Assembly (NCBI GenBank): GCA_035445085.1
Contig: DAOMQA010000005.1
Location: forward strand, 1 to 64,000
Origin: JBDHXE01 sp035445085
Lineage (GTDB): Bacteria > Bacteroidota > Ignavibacteria > Kapaibacteriales > UBA2268
Length of the DNA stretch: 64,000 nucleotides
Reading direction: 5' to 3'
Shown here piece by piece: positions 16,440-24,462 of the stretch; position 1 is the stretch's first letter; each line of letters begins with the position of its first letter. The notes beneath the pieces were generated by a model. The model searched no databases. It saw only the letters and a program-made list of their open reading frames with translations, and was not told where the DNA came from. A program made the position numbers and the translations under genes.

Positions 16440-17663
16440 TTATTTAAAGATTTTAATAATTTTTAAAATAGAATTATATAGAACGTTTATTTCATCTATT
16501 GTATTATAAAAAGAAAATGAAGCGCGAGAAGTAGCTGGAATTCCAAAGCGTTTCATAATAGGCTCTGTGCAATGGTGTCCTGTTCTAACTGCGATCCCAT
16601 CAGCATCTAACAATGTACCAATATCGTGGGGATGTACGTTATTTATAACAAAAGATACAACAGAGGCTTTATTTTTTGCCGTACCAATTATTTTTAATTC
16701 GTCAATTTCACTTAGTTTATTAGTAGCATAGTCTAACAAATAATTTTCATATTCATCTATAGCCTCTAAAGTAATACTTTGTATATAATCAATAGCATAC
16801 CCCAGGGCAATATTTCCAGCTATGTGTGGCGTTCCAGCTTCAAATTTATGAGGTAAGTCGTTAAAAAGTGTCCTTTCAAAAGATACACTTTTAATCATAT
16901 CTCCCCCACTCTGGTAAGGTGGCATTTTATCTAGCAAATCATATTTGCCATATAATATTCCAGTACCAGTTGGTCCATATAGTTTATGACCAGAGAAAAC
17001 TAAAAAATCACAATCAAGTTTTTGCACATCAATAACTTTATGTTGAATAGACTGTGCAGCATCAATAATTGTAATAGCACCAATTTCTTTAGCTTTATTG
17101 ATAACGTATTGAATAGGGTTTATCGTACCTAATGTGTTTGATATGTGAACTAAAGATACAATCTTTGTTTTTTCGTTCAGCATTTTATCGAAGTCCTCTA
17201 AAATCAATTCACCATTATCGTTAATTGGTATTACCCTTAATTTTAAGTCCTTCTCTTGTGCTAAAAGTTGCCAAGGTACAATATTAGCGTGATGCTCCAT
17301 ATTGCTAATTAGCACTTCATCACCTGCTTTTAAAAATTGTCTGCCATAACTTGATACAATTAGATTAAGAGCTTCTGTAGCCCCACGCGTAAAAATTATT
17401 TCTTCAATTTTTTGTGCGTTAATAAATTGCCTAATTTTCTCGCGACTATTTTCATAAGCTTCAGTGGATTTTTGGCTTAATGCGTGAACGCCTCGATGAA
17501 TATTACTATTATAATGACGATAATAATTTTCTATTGCTTCAATGACAGCTCTTGGCTTTTGTGTTGTTGCAGCATTATCTAAATAGACTAATGGCTTATT
17601 ATTTACTACTTCGCTCAAAGTAGGAAAGTCATTTCTAATTTTATCTATATCGAGTTTATTCAT
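16440..17663 (-). CDS. sufS: Cysteine desulfurase SufS
   Basis: PLP-dependent enzyme that takes sulfur from L-cysteine as a persulfide for cluster assembly. The 407-residue class-V aminotransferase-fold protein shows the N-terminal VYLDNAATTQKP (about residues 27-38), NIHRGVHALS, the PLP lysine in FSGHKLYGPTGTG (about 225-237) and the active-site Cys in RTGHHCTEPIM (about 362-372). It lies between sufD (two-base gap) and sufU (five-base gap), in the standard order. Confidence 0.96.
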   Translation of the reverse strand: MNKLDIDKIRNDFPTLSEVVNNKPLVYLDNAATTQKPRAVIEAIENYYRHYNSNIHRGVHALSQKSTEAYENSREKIRQFINAQKIEEIIFTRGATEALNLIVSSYGRQFLKAGDEVLISNMEHHANIVPWQLLAQEKDLKLRVIPINDNGELILEDFDKMLNEKTKIVSLVHISNTLGTINPIQYVINKAKEIGAITIIDAAQSIQHKVIDVQKLDCDFLVFSGHKLYGPTGTGILYGKYDLLDKMPPYQSGGDMIKSVSFERTLFNDLPHKFEAGTPHIAGNIALGYAIDYIQSITLEAIDEYENYLLDYATNKLSEIDELKIIGTAKNKASVVSFVINNVHPHDIGTLLDADGIAVRTGHHCTEPIMKRFGIPATSRASFSFYNTIDEINVLYNSILKIIKIFK

Positions 17664-17665
17664 TA

Positions 17666-18967
17666 TTATAATTCATCAATATTAATTAAATCTTCATTAT
17701 CAATAAACTTTAAATCTTCGTTTAGCTTATGGCGTGTAATATTATGTAAGTAATTTTTTAATTGCTTATTTTTCAATTCATCAATTACTTCGGCAACAAA
17801 GGCATTCATCAATAATGATTCCGCTTTAATAGCATCAATGCCTCTTGCTCTTAAATAGAATAATGAGTTCTTATCAAGGGCTCCTGATGTTGCTCCATGG
17901 CTACATTTTACATCGTCAGCATATATTTCCAACTCTGGTTTAGTATTTATTGTGGCATTATTCGAAGCTAATATATTTTTATTGGATTGATATGCGTTAG
18001 TTTTTTGGGCATCTGGGTGAACCAATATTTTTCCATTAAAAATACCAGTAGAACGATCAAATAAGATACCGCGATAATTTTCATTACTAAAGCAATTTGG
18101 TTTTAAATGATCGACCAAAGTACGATTATCAACTAAATTATTATTATCCGCAATAAATACACCTAAGAAGTGAGCTTCAATATTTTCATCGTTTAATTTA
18201 GAATTTAAATTATTTCTTACAAAATTACCAGCAGTAGTAAAAGTTAAATTAACATAATTTGAATACTTTTGTTGATTGGCTTGAATAAAATCAACTATAA
18301 CATCGCTATTTGAATCTTGCTGTAATTTAATATGATGTATTGTGGAATTTTCGCCTACAAAAATATCTGCTGTACCATTATAAAATGATTTGCTATCGCC
18401 AATAGTTACAAAAGATTCAATAATTGTTACTTCTGTATTATTTTCAAACCGGAATATCCTACGTGTATTAATTAAGCAATCATTTGTATTAGCATCGCTT
18501 ATATATATAATATGTATGGGTTTGTCGATGACAATATTCTTACTAACTTTTAAAGATATACAGTTTTTGTAAAAGGCATCGTTTAATTTTGTAAAATAGG
18601 TTTGTCTATGCTCATCTAAGCTATCAAAAGCTCTTTGATTGTCAATTTCTTCTACCTCTAACTCTTGGGGCATATCTGATTTATTAAAGTCAATCTTACC
18701 GTTAAGAACATATATATGGTATGAATCTAAGCCATTTATTGCATATTTATTACAATCGCAATCAATTGAATCACTAAATTGTTGATCAAACTTAAAATCA
18801 TATTTATTTAAAAAAGATAAATTTATATATTTCCAACTTTCATTCTTCAATGTAGGTAGGCTATTGTCCTTTAAAAAGTTATAGGCATCTAGGCGAAATT
18901 GAGGAATGTTAGATTCTTCATTAGGTATTAATTGCCTTACTTTATCTACAAAGTTCACTTTTTCCAT
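17666..18967 (-). CDS. sufD: FeS assembly protein SufD
   Basis: Component of the SufBCD scaffold complex. The 433-residue protein begins with a helical region (NFVDKVRQLIPNEE) followed by a right-handed beta-helix. The C-terminal part holds the conserved KCSHGATSGALDKNSLFYLRARGI (about residues 350-373), including the histidine thought to matter for cluster formation with SufB. An upstream ATG at 18979 overlaps the sufC stop. I prefer 18967 because a GGAG lies six bases before it. Sequence is more divergent than SufB, as is normal. Confidence 0.94.
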   Translation of the reverse strand: MEKVNFVDKVRQLIPNEESNIPQFRLDAYNFLKDNSLPTLKNESWKYINLSFLNKYDFKFDQQFSDSIDCDCNKYAINGLDSYHIYVLNGKIDFNKSDMPQELEVEEIDNQRAFDSLDEHRQTYFTKLNDAFYKNCISLKVSKNIVIDKPIHIIYISDANTNDCLINTRRIFRFENNTEVTIIESFVTIGDSKSFYNGTADIFVGENSTIHHIKLQQDSNSDVIVDFIQANQQKYSNYVNLTFTTAGNFVRNNLNSKLNDENIEAHFLGVFIADNNNLVDNRTLVDHLKPNCFSNENYRGILFDRSTGIFNGKILVHPDAQKTNAYQSNKNILASNNATINTKPELEIYADDVKCSHGATSGALDKNSLFYLRARGIDAIKAESLLMNAFVAEVIDELKNKQLKNYLHNITRHKLNEDLKFIDNEDLINIDEL

Positions 18968-18973
18968 TATATT

Positions 18974-18977
18974 CTCC
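18974..18977 (-). promoter_or_regulatory. Shine-Dalgarno deciding the sufD start
   Basis: GGAG followed by AATATA and the ATG at 18967, overlapping the alternative ATG at 18979 and lying just past the sufC stop codon. Confidence 0.55.
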
Positions 18978-18978
18978 A

Positions 18979-19734
18979 TTATTTAGAGCCATCCTTTATC
19001 CAATCATAACCTTTTTCTTCTAATTCTAAGGCTAATTCTTTACCACCTGACTTTACGATTTTACCATTGCTAAGAACATGTACAAAATCTGGGACAATAT
19101 AGTTTAGTAATCTTTGGTAGTGAGTTATAATAATAAAAGCATTATTATCAGATTTTAATTGATTAACTCCATTAGCAACTATTCTTAAGGCATCAATATC
19201 TAATCCAGAGTCTGTTTCGTCTAAGATTGCTAATTTTGTCTCTAACATTGCCATTTGGAATATTTCATTTCTTTTCTTTTCACCACCTGAGAACCCTTCA
19301 TTTACCGAACGTACAAAAAAGCTAGGGTCAATTTCAATTAATTTAGCTTTTTCTCTCATTAATTTCAAGAAATCTATTGCATCCATTGGCTCTAAACCTT
19401 GATATTTTCTCTTTTCATTTACTGCAGCTTTCAAGAAATTAGCATTAGAAACACCGGGTATTTCGACGGGATATTGAAAAGCCAAAAATACACCTTCTTT
19501 TGCTCTATCTTCAGCAGGCATTTCCAATAAGTCTTTACCTAAGAATTCGACATTACCGTCAGTTACTGTAAAGTCTTCGCGTCCAGTCAGAACAGAAGCC
19601 AACGTTGATTTACCAGAGCCATTAGGTCCCATAATAGCGTGAATTTCGCCAGGGTTTACTTCAAGGTTGAGTCCGTGAAGTATTTCTTTATCATTAATAT
19701 TTGCTTTTAAATTGTTTATTTTCAAAAATGACAT
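18979..19734 (-). CDS. sufC: FeS assembly ATPase SufC
   Basis: ABC-type ATPase of the SufBCD complex. The 251-residue protein has Walker A MGPNGSGKST (about residues 35-44), a Q-loop in AFQYPVEIPGVSN, the signature SGGEKKRNEIFQM (about 148-160), Walker B LAILDETDSGLD and the H-loop ITHYQRLL. KKRNEI and ETDSGLD are the SufC-type variants of the ABC motifs. A start four codons earlier (19746) is possible; the chosen ATG gives MSFLKINNL, which matches family N-termini. Its stop overlaps the upstream alternative start of sufD. Confidence 0.95.
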   Translation of the reverse strand: MSFLKINNLKANINDKEILHGLNLEVNPGEIHAIMGPNGSGKSTLASVLTGREDFTVTDGNVEFLGKDLLEMPAEDRAKEGVFLAFQYPVEIPGVSNANFLKAAVNEKRKYQGLEPMDAIDFLKLMREKAKLIEIDPSFFVRSVNEGFSGGEKKRNEIFQMAMLETKLAILDETDSGLDIDALRIVANGVNQLKSDNNAFIIITHYQRLLNYIVPDFVHVLSNGKIVKSGGKELALELEEKGYDWIKDGSK

Positions 19735-19776
19735 AAAACTATCCATTATTTATATTATTAAATTTCTTATTAATTA

Positions 19777-21237
19777 TTAACCGACTGAGCCTTCTAAACT
19801 AATAGATAGGAGTTTTTGCGCTTCAACAGCAAATTCCATAGGCAATTGATTTAAGACTTCTTTAGCGTATCCATTTACGATTAGTGCCACAGCATCTTCG
19901 GTTGATATACCTCGCTGATTAAGGTAGAAAACAATATCTTCAGAGATTTTAGAAGTAGTTGCTTCGTGTTCTACAGTAGCACTACTATTTTGAATTTCTA
20001 AGTAAGGAAATGTATGTGCACCGCACTTATCTCCCAATAGTAATGAATCACATTGTGAAAAGTTACGCGCATTATCGGCAGTTTTATTTACTTTCACTAA
20101 ACCTCTGTAGCTATTATCGGAACGCCCTGCCGAAATACCTTTAGAAACAATTCTACTTTTAGTATTCTTCCCTACGTGTGTCATTTTAGTACCCGTATCG
20201 GCTTGTTGGAAATTATTTGTCATGGCAACCGAATAAAATTCACCTACGGAATTATCACCTTTTAAAACACAGCTTGGATATTTCCACGTAATTGCCGAAC
20301 CAGTTTCTACTTGTGTCCAAGAAATTTTAGAATTATTACCCTCGCATAAGCCACGTTTTGTAACGAAGTTATACACACCGCCTTTTCCTTCTTTATCACC
20401 AGGATACCAATTTTGAACTGTAGAGTATTTAATTTCAGCGTTTTTATGTGCTACAAGCTCTACAACAGCAGCATGAAGCTGATTTTGGTCTCTTTGAGGT
20501 GCCGTACAACCTTCCAAATAGCTTACATAAGAATCTTCATCAGCAATAATTAAAGTTCTTTCAAATTGCCCAGCAGATGCAGCATTAATACGGAAATATG
20601 TAGATAACTCCATTGGGCTACGCACACCCTTAGGGATATATACAAAGGAACCATCACTAAATACAGCTGAATTTAATGTAGCAAAGAAATTATCTGTATA
20701 TGGCACTACGCTACCTAAATATTTTTCCACCAATTCAGGGTGGGTTTGAACAGCTTCACTCATTGGACAAAAAATAATACCAACTTTTGCTAATTCATCT
20801 TTGAATGTTGTACCTACTGACACACTATCCAAGACTGCATCAATAGCAACACCTTGTAAACGCTTTTGTTCATTTAAAGGGAGTCCTAATTTTTCATAAA
20901 TTTTCAAAATTTCTGGATCAACTTCATCTAAGCTCTTAGGATTATTCTTTTGCACAGGTGCAGCATAATAATAAGAATCTTGGTAATCTATCGGTGGAAA
21001 CTTGACTTTAGACCAAGAAGGGTCTTTCATTTTAAGCCAAAAATTAAATGCTTTCAGTCGCCATTTTAACATAAATTCAGGTTCATTTTTCTTATTAGAA
21101 ATAAATCTGATTACATCTTCATTTAAACCTTTTGGCGCAAATTCTTGCTCAATATCAGAGAAAAAGCCCCATTTATATTCTGAATTAGCAAGGTTCTCTA
21201 ATAATTCGTCATCATTTTGTTTTATTTCTTGTGACAT
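19777..21237 (-). CDS. sufB: FeS assembly protein SufB
   Basis: Core scaffold subunit on which the cluster is built in the SufBCD complex. The 486-residue protein has the highly conserved SufB blocks: EYKWGFFSDIEQEFAPKGL near residue 20, FIPKGVRSPMELSTYFRIN-like YIPKGVRSPMEL (about 200), LEGCTAPQRDQNQLHAAVVEL (about 243-263), STVQNWYPGDKEGKGGVYNFVTKRG (about 273-297) and the C-terminal VEHEATTSKISEDIVFYLNQRG. It is the first structural gene after the Rrf2 regulator (20-base gap). Confidence 0.96.
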   Translation of the reverse strand: MSQEIKQNDDELLENLANSEYKWGFFSDIEQEFAPKGLNEDVIRFISNKKNEPEFMLKWRLKAFNFWLKMKDPSWSKVKFPPIDYQDSYYYAAPVQKNNPKSLDEVDPEILKIYEKLGLPLNEQKRLQGVAIDAVLDSVSVGTTFKDELAKVGIIFCPMSEAVQTHPELVEKYLGSVVPYTDNFFATLNSAVFSDGSFVYIPKGVRSPMELSTYFRINAASAGQFERTLIIADEDSYVSYLEGCTAPQRDQNQLHAAVVELVAHKNAEIKYSTVQNWYPGDKEGKGGVYNFVTKRGLCEGNNSKISWTQVETGSAITWKYPSCVLKGDNSVGEFYSVAMTNNFQQADTGTKMTHVGKNTKSRIVSKGISAGRSDNSYRGLVKVNKTADNARNFSQCDSLLLGDKCGAHTFPYLEIQNSSATVEHEATTSKISEDIVFYLNQRGISTEDAVALIVNGYAKEVLNQLPMEFAVEAQKLLSISLEGSVG

Positions 21238-21257
21238 ATAATATATACCTCTTTTTA

Positions 21258-21692
21258 TTAATATTCTAATTTTATATTTAGTAATTTAGAATGGTCCGAT
21301 AAATCAGCAATTGAAGTCTCATAAAAAATACGCTCTATCTTACCTTGTAGTATAAGCATTGGTTTTCTTAATGAGCAATTATCTAATCTAATACATTCTA
21401 TACTATTCTCTCCAGTACAGTCAACTAAATTTATATTTTCTTCAAAAGCACGAATCACATCTATAAGCTTTAACTCATTTGCTTGCAGGACTAATTTATA
21501 GCCACCTTTGGTACCTTGTTGCGATTGAATGATACCATTCTTATTTAATACTTGCATTACTTTTGAAAGGAATTCGAAAGATAATTTCAGATGATTCGAA
21601 ATTTCCTTAGTAGATACTAAAAATTCATCCTGCTCAGCTATATATTGCAGCGCTAGGATAGCATATTCAACTTTTTTAGGTAATTTCAGCAT
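21258..21692 (-). CDS. Rrf2-family transcriptional regulator, probable suf repressor
   Basis: DNA-binding regulator, likely sensing iron-sulfur status. The 144-residue protein starts MLKLPKKVEYAILALQYIA, the usual Rrf2 winged helix-turn-helix N-terminus, with the recognition region SFEFLSKVMQVLNKNGIIQSQQGTKGGYKL (about residues 33-62). Three cysteines in DCTGENSIECIRLDNCSL (about 91-108) match the spacing used by IscR/SufR-type members to hold a [2Fe-2S] or [4Fe-4S] cluster. It heads the suf operon, 20 bases before sufB, and an IscR-like operator precedes it, implying autoregulation of the whole operon. Confidence 0.92.
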   Translation of the reverse strand: MLKLPKKVEYAILALQYIAEQDEFLVSTKEISNHLKLSFEFLSKVMQVLNKNGIIQSQQGTKGGYKLVLQANELKLIDVIRAFEENINLVDCTGENSIECIRLDNCSLRKPMLILQGKIERIFYETSIADLSDHSKLLNIKLEY

Positions 21693-21740
21693 CTAAATAC
21701 TTAAATCAATTTGAGTTTAAAATCGATTTCATTAACGATA

Positions 21741-21762
21741 ATTATATAGGACTATTTTAATC
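21741..21762 (-). promoter_or_regulatory. Candidate suf promoter with IscR/Rrf2-type operator
   Basis: On the minus strand GATTAAAATAGTC (21750-21762) differs at one base from the core of the IscR type-1 consensus GACTRWWWYAGTC as known from E. coli, and is an imperfect palindrome. Three bases downstream lies TATAAT (21741-21746), a -10-like hexamer about 50 bases before the regulator's start codon. An operator in the -35/-10 spacer would allow repression of the suf operon. Confidence 0.5.
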
Positions 21763-21810
21763 TTATTTATAAATTTTATAATTTTCGCTATCAAGTATCA
21801 AAATAAAAAA

Positions 21811-21835
21811 GAGCTTGCTTTAGCCAAGCAAGCTC
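21811..21835 (-). terminator. Terminator of the PNGase F-like gene
   Basis: GAGCTTGCTT (21811-21820) pairs with AAGCAAGCTC (21826-21835) around a 5-base loop. On the minus strand it is followed by TTTTTTATTT, a good rho-independent tail, 26 bases after the stop at 21862. Confidence 0.85.
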
Positions 21836-21861
21836 TAATAGCTCTTTCTAACACAGTGTAG

Positions 21862-24447
21862 TTATTTCGTAATATTAAACTTTTTATTAATTGTTCCAGT
21901 TTGATAATTAATTGTAATAAAATAAACACCACTTGATAGGTTTTGAATATTTATTTCAAATACATTTTGAGAGACTTTTGATTCAGCAATGACCGCTCCA
22001 TCTAAGTTTGTGATAGTATAATTTAGAATTTTATTAGCTAATATATTACTCAACTCCACTCCCAAAACTTGATTTGCCCTATTCTGAAGTTTTATTCCAA
22101 TTTGCCCAACGCCATCAGTATCATCGACTGAATTAGGCTCTAACGCCTCACCTTTGATAGCAAAGTTCATATTGCTATTATATTTATCATTGCTACTTAT
22201 ATAAAGATTTGCTGTTTTCTTACCTTTACTTAATGGTTCAAATTCAAGTTTTAACGTTAATGTATCGTTTACAGTTAAAACTCTTGGGTTAGGTGTAGCG
22301 GTACTTGACTCTTCAATAATTTCAAACTTTTTAGTACTTGATAGTGGCAATTTAATATCAGAGATAGTTAACCCCTGTGAATTAGCAGGAAAGATTTTAA
22401 TTTCTTTTACCACTTTCTTACCTATACTAACACTACCGAAGTCAATTTCATCATTCTCAATATTTGATAATAATTGTACTTGTGGTGTTACTTCAAAACC
22501 CCATTGATAAAAATTACCCCAATCAGTAGGTAGAACTTTAATTAAATTAGAGGCACTCAATAGCTTCAAGCTAGCATTTTTTAAGCCCCCATTTTGTGCA
22601 TAAGCCCAAAAACCGAAACCATAGCCATAAGGATTTTGAACTAATAAAGTATACTGTCCTTCTTTTAATTCTACTTCATCCAATACAACTTTATTATTTA
22701 CAGTTTGTTGTTTATCGAAAACAATATTTCCATTTTTATCAGTAATTGAGTATACATAAGGTGATGATATTCCTAATACATCAGAATTATTTCCTGTAAA
22801 TTCTATAGAGAACTTATTAGGCACTTCAGGTAATGATTTAGTGAATTTCTGTTGTCCTTTATTATTATAAATATATTCGTCAGCTTCATTATTCACTTTT
22901 GTAATTTCAAGATAAAAAATATCGGAAGCATCAGCATTGTACCAATTATTAAAAGGCAAGTCAATCTTAGCTTTTCCCATTATATCAATAGCTTCATCTA
23001 AAGTAGCAGTATATTCTACTAAATTATTTAAATCATTTCCATATTTAAAAGTAACTTCATAAATAGTATTTTTGCCAGTATTTTGAATTTCAATTGTTGG
23101 AACGCCAATCATAGGGTTTAATCTATTATTCATTGGGTCAATACTTGGGCTTAATATTCTAGTAAGTCTTGCATCATTGTTAAAATTAGCCTCATCGTAA
23201 GTAAATAAGAAACCTCTAATCACCCAGTTTGGAGGCGTACCACTTCCAGTAACAACTAAATTATAAGGCTCCATATCATAATCAATAGTATACGGTAAAT
23301 TAGGAGTAATAAACGGCGATAAATCATAGTCAAAAAAGCCGACTTCTGCACCAGGGCACCAATTGGATCTATCATAAATCCAAGTGCCGCCTTGTGGATA
23401 AATAGGATTATCACCACATTCTCTCCATATATTTGTAGTAAACCTATTTACCCCGTTTATTGTAACATAGCTTTTCTTACTACAAAACTCGGAGCAATTG
23501 TCTTGTGTACTTCCAAATCCATGTCCTGTTTGAGTAACCCTAAGTACTGCACTTCTTTCATAATCAGTAAAATTATACTTAATCGGCTGTAATTTAGATT
23601 CAATGTTACTATCGTAAGTAACACCGTTCAAATCCCACAATTTAACAAAATTAATAGGATTTCTTGGCGGTGTACCTTCAATAATATCAAAGGTTAATTC
23701 TAAGTCTTCCATAGTATTTTGGTCGTATTGGTCTCCCCAACCGCCACAAGGAGCGTGTATATAGACACTACCTCTAAGTAATAGTGCAAAATCAGAAACA
23801 TCTATAACCCAAGTAACGCCATCTCCTAAGGACAGACCATTACCGTAAGGTGTGATATATCTAAATATTTCAATATCTTCCTTCATAGTATTTTCATTAT
23901 CAAAATCTACTCTTGCGATGGTATATCTCGTTATAGTTGTATCTGGCTCTACCGCTGTCGAATCCATAATTACACCTTTATCGTCAAAATTATATGTGTA
24001 GTAAGTGGGCCAAACAACAATAGAATCAGTTGGCACTGCTGGAGTATCCTGATTTTGATATAAGTACAGTTTTGATGAAGCTTTTGCTGATTTTACTACC
24101 TCCCCATTCTCATATTTATACGCCCAAGATGTATCATACATACAAGAGTAGTTAGTAGGAAATGAATTATTAACTCTAAAATTTACAGCATAAAATTGTG
24201 AGACATAAACATAAGCTAAGTAGTCCCATTCGCCACAAGGCTTGCCTGGTGGGCATCTTAGTTTGTAATTCATGAGAATTCGTTCAACATTATTCGGCTT
24301 TAAACTTGGAAAATTAAACCAGCCTAATCGCCTCTGTTGAAAATCAATAGTTCTAACTTTTGTTGTATCACCAGGCGCAGATATTAAAATAGATGAGGGT
24401 ACAACTAACACACAAGTTAGTATAAGTAAGTAGATTTTGCGATACAT
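21862..24447 (-). CDS. Secreted PNGase F-like protein with T9SS C-terminal sorting domain
   Basis: Predicted exported protein of 861 residues. A signal peptide (about 1-25) is followed by two jelly-roll regions resembling the N- and C-terminal domains of peptide-N-glycosidase F: GEWDYLAYVYV (about 78-88), FRYITPYGNGLSLGDGVTWV (about 197-216), APCGGWGDQY and IIEGTPPR, then GGTWIYDRSNWCPGAEVGFF (about 358-377). A HYDIN/ASPM-like beta domain (EIDFGSVSIGKK, about 670) and a type A sorting domain with GVYFITIN and a basic end (FNITK) follow. Related deglycosylating enzymes cleave N-glycans, but I cannot verify the catalytic acids, so enzymatic activity is open; a surface-binding relative is an alternative. 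It is downstream of the histidine kinase gene by 15 bases. Confidence 0.78.
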   Translation of the reverse strand: MYRKIYLLILTCVLVVPSSILISAPGDTTKVRTIDFQQRRLGWFNFPSLKPNNVERILMNYKLRCPPGKPCGEWDYLAYVYVSQFYAVNFRVNNSFPTNYSCMYDTSWAYKYENGEVVKSAKASSKLYLYQNQDTPAVPTDSIVVWPTYYTYNFDDKGVIMDSTAVEPDTTITRYTIARVDFDNENTMKEDIEIFRYITPYGNGLSLGDGVTWVIDVSDFALLLRGSVYIHAPCGGWGDQYDQNTMEDLELTFDIIEGTPPRNPINFVKLWDLNGVTYDSNIESKLQPIKYNFTDYERSAVLRVTQTGHGFGSTQDNCSEFCSKKSYVTINGVNRFTTNIWRECGDNPIYPQGGTWIYDRSNWCPGAEVGFFDYDLSPFITPNLPYTIDYDMEPYNLVVTGSGTPPNWVIRGFLFTYDEANFNNDARLTRILSPSIDPMNNRLNPMIGVPTIEIQNTGKNTIYEVTFKYGNDLNNLVEYTATLDEAIDIMGKAKIDLPFNNWYNADASDIFYLEITKVNNEADEYIYNNKGQQKFTKSLPEVPNKFSIEFTGNNSDVLGISSPYVYSITDKNGNIVFDKQQTVNNKVVLDEVELKEGQYTLLVQNPYGYGFGFWAYAQNGGLKNASLKLLSASNLIKVLPTDWGNFYQWGFEVTPQVQLLSNIENDEIDFGSVSIGKKVVKEIKIFPANSQGLTISDIKLPLSSTKKFEIIEESSTATPNPRVLTVNDTLTLKLEFEPLSKGKKTANLYISSNDKYNSNMNFAIKGEALEPNSVDDTDGVGQIGIKLQNRANQVLGVELSNILANKILNYTITNLDGAVIAESKVSQNVFEINIQNLSSGVYFITINYQTGTINKKFNITK

Positions 24448-24462
24448 TTGAACACCATTAAT

